DNA of 64,000 nucleotides. Origin: Trachythela sp. YZ-2020 (lineage: Eukaryota; Cnidaria; Anthozoa; Malacalcyonacea; Clavulariidae). A program made the position numbers and the translations under genes. The notes beneath the pieces were generated by a model that was not told the origin of the DNA, ran no database searches, and saw only the letters and a program-made list of their open reading frames with translations. The stretch covers positions 841,001 to 905,000 of the forward strand of contig JADLSH010000158.1 in the NCBI GenBank assembly GCA_016169945.1. Reading direction: 5' to 3'. Shown one piece after another: positions 10,902 through 23,060 of the stretch; position 1 is the stretch's first letter, and each line of letters begins with the position of its first letter.

Positions 10902-12086
10902 TCAAGGCTTCAGCCTCAAACTATGTGCCTCTCTCAAAGCCTGATTTTTTAGTTTTAAGTTCTCCTTTTTCATTATGAGTACCTCTTTGTGATGTTGCAG
11001 TACTTCGGCTTGTAACTTTAGCACCTCCTGATTTGTTATTCTCCTCTGTTTTTCTTTTTTGCTTGGTGCAGGGAGAACAGGGATTAAGGTAGCTGGCACA
11101 GGTAAACCATTAGGGACAAATATGTCGTCCTTAATGAATGATGGTGGTATCGGACGCTGTTTTTCACGATCATAATTATCTTCATCATCCGAATCATGTT
11201 CTTGTTCTTGAAGGATATCATTATCGTCTCCAAGTAGGGGCATGTTGAATCCTTCAATAGAATGTCTATCCTGTTCGTCTGAAAATGAAGAAAGATAATA
11301 CATACAGTTTATAAAATATGCTTCAAAAACTGCAAGGGTATCTATATAAAATACATGCACAGTTTGTAAAATAGCACTGTTAAATTTATATAAAATTTAC
11401 ACAGAAGAATACTTATCTAAGTTTTGTGCCAACTAAATCTTGAACTTGGACATATTTTGTGGTATTGTATTTATCAAAGTATGCAGCATTCCAAAATTTA
11501 ATCTATATATTTGTTGAATTCTTCTTTTCTTTGCAATATGGTCGTTTATGTTTTGTAAATTATGCATAATAAATATTATAATTTATAAAACTGAGCGAGT
11601 GCTCTGGTAACTAATGTGCGGTCATTTGTGAAGACTTGCCCAAACTTGTACACAAACGTCAAAAATGCATTTTAGTAATTACTTCGTACCTGTCTCGAAG
11701 CCGTCTAGTCCGGTAAAAAGAGGAGTATCTTCAAATATTTTTATTATTCTCTCTTGCACCGCAGTGGGCTCTTTAGACGGAGGACCACCTCCAGTTTTTC
11801 GCACCTGCCTATTCACGTCGGCAAACTTTTTCTTCGCGGAGCTCGTTAAAGATTTCCATTTCTCTTTTATCTCGCTTGTTGTCCGGTTTGCCATTCCTAT
11901 CGCGTTTATTTCTTTAGTTATGTTATCCCAAATTTTGTTCTTTCTTTGATTGGTTATCGAATTTGTTAACTGCGACTGCAAAACATCTAAATTTTCATGC
12001 ACTTTGCTGGTCAACGTGTCTATTTCCGTCACAGTAAAGTTTAATTTTCTTTTTTTCTTTTGTTTCTCTCCCGCAACGCCCGCCAT
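10902..12086 (-). CDS. NAIF1-like Myb/SANT DNA-binding protein of a Harbinger element
   Basis: Exon 1 is 12086-11690 and exon 2 is 11278-10902, joined with a phase-consistent GT donor and TTTTCAG acceptor. Residues 10-95 form a Myb/SANT-like trihelix: a Lys/Arg-rich start, then KIWDNITKEINAIG and EIKEKWKSLTSSAKKKFADV, the pattern of NAIF1 and Harbinger SANT proteins. The C-terminal half is acidic, then Pro-rich, and ends in a Lys/Leu-rich coiled coil. Known Harbinger SANT partners carry the transposase into the nucleus and bind the element ends. The gene converges on the HARBI1 material to its left, and the terminus at 12286 lies just upstream of its promoter. Confidence 0.75.
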
Positions 12087-12117
12087 TTTTTAAGACTTTT
12101 TAGAATTCGCGCGCTTT

Positions 12118-12286
12118 TTAACCTAAGGATAAATGTCTTAACCGAGGGTTAGTTAACCGCACCTTTAACCCTGTTTTGAACAACACAATTTTAACCTAGG
12201 GTTAGCTAACCCAGGGTTAAAGAATTTAACCCAAGGTTAACTGTTAACCCAGGGTTAAGTTAACCGGCTTTTGAACAACCGGCCCC
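12118..12286. repeat. Harbinger right terminus with subterminal AACCCTGGGTTAA repeats
   Basis: Upstream of the SANT gene the DNA is a series of short repeats and inverted repeats based on GGGTTAA and TTAACC, ending in AAGCCGGTTGTTCAAAAG-like sequence (reverse strand) and CCGGCCCC at 12286. This is how a Harbinger end looks. The matching left end was not found in the window. The following bases are TGA, which is not the usual TAA or TTA. Confidence 0.5.
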
Positions 12287-12289
12287 TGA

Positions 12290-12735
12290 ATTGAAAGTGT
12301 TTTGTTTGTTTTGTCAAATTTATTGAGTCAATCATGAGATTACAACACATTATTTACGACACATATGACATATTACTACAACATTTTACGTGAGTAACTC
12401 AAAAGGACAAGGCACGAACGGGAGGTTAAGACCCTTGCAAGATGCCCCTCCTTTTAATTCCATTCAAATTCTATTCTATATACTTTTCCTAATTAACTAA
12501 TTAACTAAATAACTATAATTGTAATGAACTACTATCTAATCTATCTGATACTCCTTATGACAACCGCAAACACGGTTTAGTGACCAAGTACAAGTCAACT
12601 GAGTCTTGGTCAAAAATTGTTTTAAGCAAGTCAGCATACATTGTCTTCAGATGTCTTTTGAAAGAGGATGGATTAGGGAAAGAATTAGGTAGAGCTGAGC
12701 AGAGTTACAAGAATGTTCTATAATTGAATGACACG
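12290..12735 (-). pseudogene. LINE 3' end fragment
   Basis: On the minus strand a short coding remnant at about 12555-12690 reads SSFKRHLKTMYADLLKTIF and ends LRLS-stop. It resembles the final helix of a non-LTR reverse transcriptase, followed by an untranslated tail. It is cut by the next LINE at about 12740. The match is weak and by eye. Confidence 0.3.
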
Positions 12736-12739
12736 GTTA

Positions 12740-13490
12740 TTATTATTATTATTATTTAAACTTCTTTAAGCACACGGTGGCCTTTCAGTTGCCTGGTTTT
12801 CAAAGGGCGGTGTGATTTACATTATAAAATGTTAGCTATTTACAAAAATTCTTTAATTAAGGTAATTAGGTATTTACAAATATTAAAATATATCAGTATA
12901 GTGTTTCGTACTTAATTATGATTATAATGGTTATTTAAACAGTTTTTAAAAGAGTTTATGGAGAGGCTTTCGTATTCATTAATTAGTTCATCGGGTAGGC
13001 TATTCCAGGATACGGCTCCTCGATATGAAAAACTACGTTTCATGAAGTTAGTTTTAGGTTGATCTAAGTGGTGGTTCTGCAAAACGGAGTTTCCAAGTAT
13101 TCGGACGGTGATCGACGAGTCCGGCCATGATTAATAGGGTGTACGTACTCGTGAATGTTGATATCTATGTAGCCATTCAATGTCTTGTAGAGGAACAACA
13201 AATCCTTCACCTCACGATCATAACAAAGATGGAGCATATTTAATAGTTGAAGTCTCTCCTTGTACGGCAATTCTCCTAGTTTAATACAAACTGATCCAAC
13301 GAAAGAGCGTAGAGGAAAGAGCCTTAGAAACAAGTTGGTGAATTGAGTAGAACGTTAGTAGAACGAGGCAATCTCGTTCCCCGAGCCTGCGATCCTTTGC
13401 CTTTGGGAAGCTGTTGGGCAAACAGATCGCAGGATTTGGGTACGAGATTGAGTACGAGGATGAAATGGGCATGTTACTCGGTCGAGTGAA
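12740..13490 (-). pseudogene. 5'-truncated CR1/Rex-like LINE, reverse transcriptase C-terminus
   Basis: On the minus strand 13333-13064 encodes the region after the RT palm (RLQLLNMLHLCYDREVKDLL, then HEYVHPINHGRTRRS). A frame change near 13080 leads into FSYRGAVSWNSLPDEL, the conserved Trp-Asn-Ser-Leu-Pro motif that ends many LINE ORF2 proteins. The copy ends in a short (AAT)n tail, seen as TTATTATTATT at 12740-12758. The 5' part is missing, as expected for incomplete target-primed reverse transcription. Confidence 0.7.
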
Positions 13491-13534
13491 CGTTTATGTC
13501 ATTGGTCTAGGGTGGTTATCCACAATACTCAGAA

Positions 13535-14025
13535 AAAAAAACTCCGCCGCTTATATGCAAATCCTTCTTGCCAACTCGATTTTTGCTTATAAGCGGATTT
13601 TGCATAGGAGCGGATTTGTTCCCAGGACGCGCATCCAGCAAGATCTATTAGCATAATACAAAATGATAAAAAATACCAAAGCCACTTTCAACTTAGCAAC
13701 ATGCGACAACAGATTTTAAGAAAGGATAGAAAACAGCTTTCTAAAATTGTACTTATCAATAAACTAAAAATATACAAGGTAATTGTTCTTATTTTTGGAA
13801 ATAACAATCAATTAATGTTTGCTTTTTGGCAACATTTGAAAATTTTTCTTTACGTAGAAGCGACTTTAATGCAAAATGTACAATTTTTCTTTTGCATATA
13901 AACGACTTTTGTATATAAGCAGTTTGCATATAAGTGGATTAAAAAGACTAATTTTCTTAAGGTTTTGTTTTGTATTCCCAAAATCTTTGCATATAAGCGA
14001 CTTGCATATAACCGGCGGCGACTGT
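13535..14025. repeat. Inverted-repeat element rich in GCATATAAGCGACTT motifs
   Basis: The left edge reads CCGCCGCTTATATGCAAAT and the right edge, reversed, GTCGCCGCCGGTTATATGC. Between them GCATATAAG-type motifs recur in both orientations, mainly near the two ends. This arrangement of terminal and subterminal repeats fits a non-autonomous DNA transposon. No target duplication was established. Confidence 0.5.
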
Positions 14026-14160
14026 ATATAATATGATGTGTTAACTATGTGTGCACAATTTATGCTAGGCAACGCGGTCTCTGTTTGTTTGTGTTTGGTT
14101 TATTCTTTATGCATGTTTGTGGGAAATAACTATTAAATTTTAATCTTAATCTGCTTTGCT

Positions 14161-14650
14161 TTGTGGAAAACACACATAAAACACCACGTTTATTCATTAT
14201 TGCAAAGCTTTCGATTCGTAACCCGGAACTTCACAAGTGCTAGTAAAATAATTCAAGACATTTTTTTCAATTCACACATAGAAGTGGTGTATTACGTTTC
14301 CTGCTTTCGAAAAGGATTAAAAGAATATTTATTAAACTTATAGTTTTTCTGTATTTTTCTCTATTTCCTTCCATTGTTACTCTGTCATATTTAATTGTGG
14401 GTTATATTTATTCATTGAACATTCTATTTAATTCTAATGTTGTATACTTAATGATAGTTTATATAATATCTGTAATATATTTTAAATATTGAATATAATT
14501 ATACGCCACTCCGGTTTTATCAGGTTGAAAATAGTAGCCCAAAATCTATAATCCTTTTGGTTTCTCTTGGGCGTCCTTGCCAGAGTATATTATATATATT
14601 GTTATTATAATGTGTGTATGTTCTTCTGTGGCAAAATAAATTGACTTGAC
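14161..14650 (+). pseudogene. Probable LINE 3' end and untranslated tail
   Basis: The frame at 14161-14343 ends FRKGLKEYLLNL-stop, like the terminal helix of a LINE ORF2. It is followed by an AT-rich tail of about 300 bases with CTTGGGCGTCC and AATAAATTGACTTGACTTG, typical of a LINE 3' untranslated end with a short TTGAC repeat. Nothing upstream was linked. Confidence 0.35.
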
Positions 14651-17600
14651 TTGATACAAAAACAAACTATACTGTCGCCATGCAAACATAGTCAAACATA
14701 CAAAGAGCTCATTATTAATATTGCATCATGCTCACGTGCTTGTGCACATAAATTTGAGACCAATTTTCTATAACAAATGCATATATGACACTGACAGTAA
14801 TAAAATTTTGTCACATTCGAAATGTCCTCATGTTCTGCGCGATTGTACTTCACGGGTCGGTAAGGAAAATTTTGTCAAACAAAAAAGTTTGCTTACGAGT
14901 TAGTAAACAATGTTTAATTAATGCAACCAAACTGCGACGTATGATAACACAAGCAGGTGGTAGCCACAAGAATCTTATTTCAGATGCACTGGGACGCACG
15001 CACTTTTATATACAAAGTCAAGCAGCTTCTTCGAACACTGTTGACAACTAACAGCCAGCCAGGAATAGTCTTTGGTCCCAAGTCCAGATCTAAGGTAAGT
15101 ATATGACGAAACTAGAACATCAAAAGCCGTCTTTAAAGAAATAGTTAAATTCTTAATTCTTATTCTAATGCAAAGTTTAATAGCTTATTAGAGCCTATTT
15201 AGACTTTTTGTAACTGATTTTGTAACCAGAACTCAGTTTCAGAAGAGTAAATTAAACATCAGAAATTAAAAAATTGGTTTTCAGCTAAAACGTCAATATA
15301 ATTTAGCATTATATAACATTGTAAAATGTTAAAGGATAAAAAAAATGCACGTGTATATTAAGATTATATACTATCGTTCCACTTGAGGAAATTCTTAATT
15401 TTAGGAAAAACGATTTCTATGAAACGTTCATTTTGAAGCATTATTTATATTTTCCCCAATTTTCATCTTGTTCGCATGTCATAGTTAGCTAGGCATAGTG
15501 CAAACTCGCTAAGCTTGTCATTGATCAGTGTGCTCGACTTTTAAAGAACATCATTCACACAATATTTCTCGCCACTTTTGAGCCCGAACTACTGTCGTAT
15601 CCTAGGGGAATTCTTTTTCAGACCTAATGCCTTATGGATAAAAACACATTGCTTTATATGGCTGATTCATTGAATAAAGGTTGAATTGTTTAAAAAGGAA
15701 TACTAAAAATGAAACTATAGCATTTTCTCGCATGATAAGGGAATGATGACCGTGTAAGGTTTTGTTGTAAAATTTGTTTTGTTAATTTGTACTGAAAATC
15801 CTGACCAATGGCGATGGCGTACTGGCATTGGTTTCTCAGCTCAGAAATTGAAACATCAAAAGCCGTCTTTAAAGTCAAATTTATTAATGCAATGTTTGAG
15901 TCCAGAACTAGGCGGCGAATTACATCTTTTTCTTTTTCAGAACAATATAGATAAAACAGATTGCATGCACCCACAAAACATAGAACCACTAATATATCCT
16001 TTTGCGAGTTGCGACAGGCTGACAGGGACCGCGGAGCATTTTTTGGATTGGAGGGAGGCTAAAAATCTCCGAATGCGCAGTGATACTGGTGTTGATTGCT
16101 GAAGTAGTGAAGGCGCGGGACATTTAGGGGGTATGGGGACATGCCCCCCAGTGGCCTTACTGCCAAGACTGAAGAAGAAAATAAAGTGCTTAATTTGATA
16201 TCTAACACATCCATACTTTTAAAAAATCTGAAAAGTAGCGCCAAAAGTCCGACGATTCCCTGCTAGATTTAAATTAAGCATTAGACATAGCAGAGATAAT
16301 AATATTTTCTTCAGTGTAACTTATTTATGGTTGTGAAAAATTATAATGTTTTTAACTATGTGTATTCTACTGGAAATCACAATATGTAAGACAAATTATT
16401 AGGGAGGGCCCTGACCCCCTGCTCCGCGGCCCCTGGCTGAAGTGGTTCTTATATAGAACGTATGTTATAAATGTATGAAATTCGGGAAAACGTCGGTTTT
16501 TTACTTGTTCCAATTTCTAATACAAAAATAATTAGGGACAGGTCATAAAGTAATGATTTCTCGCGAAATATTTCCGTGGCGCATCGTCCATAACTCGACA
16601 TGTAGAAATTTCATGGCCATTTCATTATTGAAAATGTTTAATGACCAACTGTATTCACACAGTATTACAGTATCTATATGTAATATATATATGTACGTAT
16701 GTTGAACTGAGCATTTGTGTCGTAGCCAGGGTGTTGACTTTGCGGGGAAGGCAAACCAAACATAGATTCCAAAACCGAACAGCAATGGCGCAGGAGTGCT
16801 AGCAGGCCCGGGGGCATGCTCCCGGAGAAATGTTGAATTTCTAAGCTCTCTAGAACAGCATTTCTCGCATTCTGAGACCGGCTATGAAAAAGCCATTATT
16901 GTCGTTATTCCACACATTGCACACATTATAGGGGGGAGGGGCAGAGTCCACCTTGCCCCAGCCTCCCGTGCTTGGCTATGCCCGTAGCGTAGCCAGCCCG
17001 CCGATTTAGTCCTGCTATGCAAATTTGTTCGTGTTCATTGACGGTGAAAACAATCAATTTCTAAAGAAATGAATAATGATAATGATTTGAAATTTTCACA
17101 GCGGGACCAAATCGGCGGGCTGGCTACGCCACTGCCCGCTATGCCACTGCTGATCGTCATCACAGCTTATAACATGTTAGTGATGGTGATTGTCAGGCAT
17201 TTATAGGCAGGATAAAATTCCTAAGTGTGCCCTTTCTCTTAAATTAATGGATTGTTATATGAAATAGTAAATTTATGTCAACAGGGGAATTCAAAAATAT
17301 TATAAGTTTATTTTTACAACAGTAAATTTGTGTGAATTCAAAAATATTATAAGTTTAGCATTTCTTTTCTAAATTTCGTTATTGCAATAATAGTTTTTGT
17401 GGTGCAAATGAAAATTTGTCAATTTTGTTTCATGGCCCATCCATTTATTCATAGATTGGTCGATGGCCGCCACCAAAAATTGATGGAAAAATTTGGTGGC
17501 CCATCCATATTACCTACACTCCCTCCTAACAGTTACTTTCTGACCGGTCCCTTCCTTCTGGTTTAGTGATTACACTGATTATTGCTTTTTCCAAACCACT

Positions 17601-17839
17601 GAAATTGAATATGAATTAAACTATATATATGATCCTCTTTGGCACTTTGCATGCGTACTCAAATTAGGTAGCTAATATACTATGTCTATGTAGCACCACT
17701 AAAGTTCATTTACGAAGTAACGAGGAAAGCGCATGCGAATAAAATAACATGACGACATGAGGGTGACAGAGCCATTGACATATGGACAGAGCACGTAAAT
17801 GAAACGTTATTCTAACAGAAAATCTGTCTATTTTTTCAG
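14651..17839. other. Mostly non-coding; possible 5' untranslated exon and short repeats
   Basis: No frame here resembles a known protein. Two points are worth keeping. A donor-like AAG|GTAAGT at 15092-15098 could end a 5' untranslated exon of the secreted-protein gene that starts at 17852, whose first coding exon opens with an acceptor. A 24-base segment, ACATCAAAAGCCGTCTTTAA and four more bases, occurs twice, near 15118 and 15851. Confidence 0.3.
16985..17133. repeat. Short MITE with GTAGCCAGCCCGCCGATTT ends
   Basis: About 149 bases bounded by inverted repeats of about 27 bases: GCGTAGCCAGCCCGCCGATT on the left and its complement on the right, continuing to GGCTACGCCACTG. The CAGTGGCGTAGCC-type end is typical of hAT-like MITEs, though the left end is eroded and no clear 8-bp duplication was established. 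Confidence 0.65.
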
Positions 17840-19755
17840 ATAGACAGCACAATGATTAGACTTTTCGTTGGAGCATTCTTTCTTAAAGCAGTAACTATAT
17901 TTTGCTTTTCATTGGCCGCCGGCTATGCACAAAGTTCTGCCGATACCAGCAGCTGCGGTGAGAAATTTTCAACGAGAATGGACGAACACGTCTTTCCTAA
18001 ACACAGATTTAGGTCACGTGTTATTGAAAGCCAGCCAATCAGCAGACCGCTTGAATGTTACGCCAACTGTATATGAAGGACTGTCGTTGTCTTTCCTATA
18101 ACATCTGTAATGGCGGTAAATTATGTGAACTGAATTCAGAAAAGAAGGATAACAATGTCTCTCTTTATGAGAAAAATGATGAATATGACTATCACGAATA
18201 TGAATTTAGCAAACAGGTGCGTCTTTAGCCCGTTCTTTGTCCTACAAGGTTGTTAGTTACCTAATATGTCCCATTTTCCAAAATGAGTAGTTCTAAAATT
18301 TGAAGAATGGACAGTTCTCAAAATTGAATTTTGGAGCTTTAAGGAAGGACATTTTTAAGTACCGTAGTGGGGTATTTGCTTCTTAATTAGTGGGCTTTTT
18401 CTATTGCCCCTTCCACTGAAAGAAAAAAGGACTTGATACCCCAGTTGTCTTGGCCCTTTCACCAGATGTTATAAACGTTCAAAAATGATAACAAAACAAT
18501 AATTCAATAATTTTGTTCTATTTATTAATGAACAGTGTAAACTGCGCACAAAAATTTTCTTTGCTAATTCGTTCGCTAGTTCAGTCCCCACCCCACTTCC
18601 GTCTTGTACTCAAATCAGTTATACACACTGCCACTGATATCAAAACAACGGGGGTTGGGGGCTAACATTTTTGCTCCTCAAAATATGGTTAAGTTCTTAA
18701 TTAAAAAGTATGCACTGAGTATTTTTGTTATTCCAATTTTTTAATTCGGCGCCAGAAAGTGCAGGAAATGGATTTCTGAGCCTCCTGATCTCACCAAATC
18801 CGGCGCCCCTGCGCATAAATATCCCCTTAGACCCTTCCAATGACCCCTGGACCTAACCTGCAGTGCCGAGTGGCAGTTATGCATTTAACGGAGTCGGGAT
18901 GAAAGACTCTATCAAAAATATGGAACAAAACACAAAAAATTAAAATTAACAAAAAATTGCGTTTGCGTTTGCGTTTGCGTTTGCGTTTGCGTTTGCGTTT
19001 GCGTTTGCGTTTGCGTTTGCGTTTGCGTTTGCGTTTGCGTTTGCGTTTGCGTTTGCGTTTGCGTTTGCGTTTGCGTTTGCGTTTGCGTTTGCGTTTGCGT
19101 TTGCGTTTGCGTTTGCGTTTGCGTTTGCGTTTGGGCTTGCGTTTGCGCTTGCGTTTGCGCTTGCGCTTTGTGCTCGTCCTCGTGCTTTGTGCTCGTGTTC
19201 GTGTTCGTGATTGTATTTGCTTGTGTGTTTTTCTGGTTTGTCTGTCTGTCGACAGGATAATTGAAAATCTATCAAACAGTCTATTAAGAGATAATGGCCG
19301 TTGGCCAAGGACAAATCGAACAAATTTTGGTTCAATTTGAATGAGAAATTCATGACAAAAGTTTGTACTACATTTCCGGGCTTACCAGAACTCATGTGAA
19401 TTATGCGTAATTATGCAATCTGCGAGTGCCCTCGAAGTTAGGATGTGTGTCACTCATGCAGCCCCTTAACGACTAGCATACAGAAATACTGACTTCGCAA
19501 TGGATGAAATTGACTAAAAGTAATTGTAAGAGTAAAGGAGTAAAGTAACGGTAAAGTAATCATTACTTGCAAACGTATTTTCTCACTCCGTTTTCTTTAC
19601 TTTAGTCACCCTCAGGAGACTGTCTAGATCCGTGTTGTTCAACATCAAACACATGTTTACATGGCGGACGTTGCCAAGCCACTTGTATGAAAAACAGCAA
19701 AAGATTCAATTGTGATTGCCCTGAAGGTTACGCGGGAGACCGGTGTGAAATTTGA
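17840..19755 (+). pseudogene. Secreted PAN/Apple-like and EGF-like protein gene, frame-broken
   Basis: A coding exon starts after TTTTTTCAG, with ATG at 17852. Residues 1-26 form a signal peptide (Leu/Phe/Val-rich, ending Ala-Gly-Tyr-Ala). A Cys-containing segment follows, then CYANC and, in a second frame, DCRCLSYNICNGG and CELNSEK, which together look like the core of a PAN/Apple domain. The frames differ by an extra AT at about 18070-18074 (TGTATATGAAG), so the first frame stops at 18076. The second frame runs to a GTGCGT donor at 18217. A last exon, 19616-19755, encodes one EGF-like module with six Cys (CCSTSNTCLHGGRC ... CDCPEGYAGDRC) and a stop. The splice phases of these two exons do not match, so a middle exon is missing or unseen. 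The protein would be secreted or extracellular. Confidence 0.6.
18957..19180. repeat. (GTTTGC)n hexanucleotide microsatellite
   Basis: About 29 near-perfect copies of GCGTTT/GTTTGC at 18957-19132 decay rightward into GCTTGC and GTGCTCGT variants. It sits in an intron of the PAN/EGF-like gene. The six-base period makes both strands open (Leu-Arg or Ala-Asn dipeptides); these are not genes. Confidence 0.97.
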
Positions 19756-20640
19756 CTCTTTGTCTTTTGAGTGGTTCCTATCTAATATATTCAATACAAG
19801 GTGCTGCATGGCTTTCGCACTGCATTCCTTTCCCACACAAACAAAAGAAGGATCGTTCTGGATACATCATTACACTGATAATTTCATTTGATTCAGGTGA
19901 AGATACTATTACCGAATGAAAATGGAAGTTTCACACTTGTGTTCATTTTGAATACTTAACTTTTGCACAAATTCGTTCCAGTCCTTCCAGAGCCCCACTC
20001 CATATATATTAATTGTATGCAGAATTTGATGGGAATTGTGAGAATTTGGACTTTGCAGCTGCAAACTGACATTTTAAAGTTGAACATGTGTATTGACTCT
20101 GAACTGTACATTTTGTGTAGAACTGCACGTTAAGCGATATTATATAATAATCTGAGTTCGTTTTGTCTTTTTATTGGGCGAGAGCTATGACCTGTTAGAG
20201 GACGTGCGGACGCACGGATGACTCTATTTCAGTGACGTCTATCTTTAAGCAAATCACAGCCAGTGATCACAGCTCTCGCAGAAGCATCACGAACCAATGG
20301 CGTGTATAGGACATAGATCCCATCAAATGCCTTAATGTCGTGTAATTAAATCTGTCAAATCTCTTTACTATCTCACTTCAAAACACCAAAACGTTTCGAT
20401 ACGAGCTTAGTTGAGTTTTTTTCAAATGTTCTTTCATGTTATGACATCATTCGTGTATCTAAATATATAACTGAACATGCAGACGATGGCAAAATATTAT
20501 CTACATGTTAATTAATCTGACAGTTTGTTATATAATATACATTAAAAGTTTGTGAAATTCATGAATAATTAATGACTATAGTTAGTGCGAAAGTTCACCA
20601 ATCAGAATCGCGGGTAGTTTTATACAACCGGCCCCAGTTA
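19756..20640. other. Non-coding stretch
   Basis: Nothing protein-like is seen. Near 20625-20634 the sequence TATACAACCGGCCCC resembles a Harbinger-type terminus (compare 12275-12286) without a partner end nearby. Confidence 0.4.
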
Positions 20641-20647
20641 AATTTCT

Positions 20648-20775
20648 GGACTCTGTAGCTTAGTTGGTTAGAGTGCTGCACCGGAATCGCAGGGCTGCAG
20701 GTTCAATTGCTGCAAGAGGGCCTAAGTTGCATTTTTCGCAACTGCTCCTAGCTAGGTCTAAAAATAGGTACGCTA
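20648..20775 (+). repeat. tRNA-derived SINE
   Basis: A tRNA-like head contains a good RNA polymerase III A box (TAGCTTAGTTGG, about 20656) and a near-consensus B box (GGTTCAATTGC, about 20700). It is followed by an unrelated body (GCATTTTTCGCAACTGCTCC, AGGTCTAAAAATA). The same body with a degraded head recurs near 30890-30985, so this is a dispersed SINE rather than a tRNA gene. Confidence 0.65.
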
Positions 20776-21119
20776 AGCGTACATGTATCTGCTCATGCGT
20801 ATTTTCACAATTGTATAATTTAATAGCGTAACTGAAGAGTTGTAACTTTAACCTCTCCCTCCGTAGAGGCTTTTAAAGGAATAAATTCAAAGAATAAGTG
20901 TATATGATCTTTTATATTGCTTCTGAAAGAACTGTGCATAAAGGGACTAGGGCCTATAGGGCATATGAATGTAGACTATCTATCCCTCGCACACCGCATT
21001 AAAAAAAGGAAATTTCTTATCGTATATTGGGAAAGATCAACATCGATGACTTTAAGGTCGAGCTAAGTCAGGTGAATTCATAATGCGAAAACATTGCAAA
21101 CCTTGATGAATTGGCGATT

Positions 21120-22560
21120 GCTATGACAACGTACTTTCACGTATTTTAAATACCCATGCCCCTGTCCGAAGAAAGTTACTGAAAGTCAAGCGAGCAACTC
21201 CCTTGTACACTGCTGAACTAAGACAATTAAAAGTAAAACGCAGGAGACTAGAGAGGATGATGCGGAAAACTAAATTAGAAGTGGATTGGATTGCCTATCG
21301 AAAGAAATGTAACAGGTATTGTTTTTTATTGAATAAAGCTCGTGAAAATTATCGCCACCAATTTCAATATTGCCGATAATAAGCAAAGTATTTGAGAGAG
21401 AAGTATTTAGCCAAATATATGAGTATTTAAATGAAAAATCCCTACTGTCAAAATTCCAATCAGGATTTCGACCAAAACATGAAACCGTGGCCGCACTTAT
21501 TCAAATGTGTGACCAATGGTTGACTGATATGGATAATGGCAAGATAAACGGAGTTGTTTTCCTAGATATTCGTAAAGCTTTTGATTCGATTAACCATGAT
21601 CGAGATTCTGTTACGAAAGCTTAAATACCAATTTGGAATTCATGGTACAGAATTGAAATGATTTGAATCATACTTAATGAATAGGGAGCAAGTATGTTTT
21701 GTCAATGGCCACACATCATTGCCAAAGAAAATAAAATGGGGAATCCCACAGGGCTCAATCCTAGGGCCTTTATTGTTTTTATTATATATGAATGACATGC
21801 CTGATTCTTGATTTAGGAGAAAAAAAACTCTGTGCCTCCATGCAGATGATACTCAAAGGCTTTCTAAAAACAAGCTCCAACATCACCCTACCAAATCAAA
21901 AGTTATGTTTATAGGATCATCATATTATTTAAATAATAAGGTTGGTGAACTGGGAGAAGCACATTGAGACAATATGTAGTAAGGTGAGCTCAGGAATTGG
22001 GGCGATGAGACGCATAAAACCCTACCTCCCACCTGCAACTCTACAAATAATTTACAAAGCATTGATACAGCCCTACTTTGATTACTGCTCCCCTCTATGG
22101 GATAACTGCGGTAAAGTTCTCCAGGACAAGTTGCAAAAATTTCAGTCTCGTGCGGCGAGAACGATTACTGGAGCCAGCTACGATATTAGATCTGTTGATG
22201 TTTTGGAGACTCTTGGCTGGGAAACACTTGATATAAAACGATCGCAAAGTAAATCGATATTTATGTATAATTGAAATACTCAATAACCACACTGCCCAAA
22301 ATCTAAAAGAATTGTTCTGCAAAAGAAATATATGTCAGAACACATATAGTCTTCGAAATAGTGCAACAGATTTATCCCTGCCAAAGCCAAAAATATAATT
22401 TTTGAAGAGAAGCTTTGAATGTGGTGGAATGTTTGAATGCGGTGCCATGCGGTGGAATGGTCTTTCGGAAGATGCTACACAGTCTGAAACACTCCATTCC
22501 TTCAAGCGAATGATACGTCAAATCGCACCAATGATATTTCTCTTTTTCTATTAAACATTT
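21120..22560 (+). pseudogene. LINE ORF2 fragment (endonuclease-RT linker and reverse transcriptase)
   Basis: Starting near 21150 the frame reads the Lys/Arg-rich linker typical between endonuclease and RT. RT fingers/palm sequence follows (SKVFEREVFSQIYEYL, KFQSGFRPKHETVAAL, FLDIRKAFDSINHD), but one block between them is missing and the frame shifts near 21605 and again near 21800-21840. The catalytic region is decayed. The thumb region (GIGAMRRIKPYLPP, YFDYCSPLWDNCG, KFQSRAARTITGA) is open at 21942-22274, and a damaged C-terminus reaches about 22555. It is a non-functional copy from a LINE family different from the one at 24989-29778. The BEL/Pao element begins just after it. Confidence 0.8.
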
Positions 22561-22589
22561 TGTAATAATTTTTAACCTCCTTACTAGTT

Positions 22590-23060
22590 TACAAACGACG
22601 ACTCTGAGGAAAATATACGGAAGTGGGCTGAGGAAATTGAGTCGAAAATTAGCGCAGCAGATGACAAAATAAGTGAATTGAATGTATTCAAAGAAAAAGA
22701 AAGAGCTAGCTGCAGTCGAAGAAACCGAACGCGTCGCCGTGGATATCGAAAGGAAAAAACAACTTGAATTCGAGAGACAAAAGTTTGAGTTAGAACAGGC
22801 AGCGAAAGACGAAGAACGCAAGCGAGAATTGAAGCACAAAACTGAGCTTTTGAATCAACAATTGCCGGAATACCAAAAGTCAATCGAAACATCGGCGAAG
22901 AAACAAGAACAAACAGCGTCTATTAAAGTACCTAAATTGCCCGTGACAAAATTCAATAGCAATTTTGCAAATTGGCTTCCGTTTTGGAATACATTCGAGG
23001 CGGAAATCGACAAATCTGACGACAAAGCCTATACGTGGACGACGCGAAAGAAATCTTCAA
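22590..23060 (+). pseudogene. BEL/Pao Gag-like (DUF1759-type) fragment
   Basis: A long charged coiled coil (Glu/Lys/Arg/Gln-rich, about 80 residues) is followed by KVPKLPVTKFNSNFANW and LPFWNTFEAEID, the hallmark start of the DUF1759 domain in BEL/Pao polyproteins. The upstream part (from about 22595) is in another frame, so there is a frame change near 22680. After the DUF1759 start the sequence jumps to RT-end sequence, marking an internal deletion of roughly the whole protease and RT. Confidence 0.75.

Noticed and set aside
15690..15989. 99-codon minus frame as a gene
   Set aside because: No recognised family and no splice support. The overlapping plus frame shares a 24-base repeat with 15118, so it is probably repeat DNA.
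18946..19395. 149-codon Ala-Asn repeat frame and its Leu-Arg mirror
   Set aside because: Translation of the GTTTGC microsatellite in an intron.
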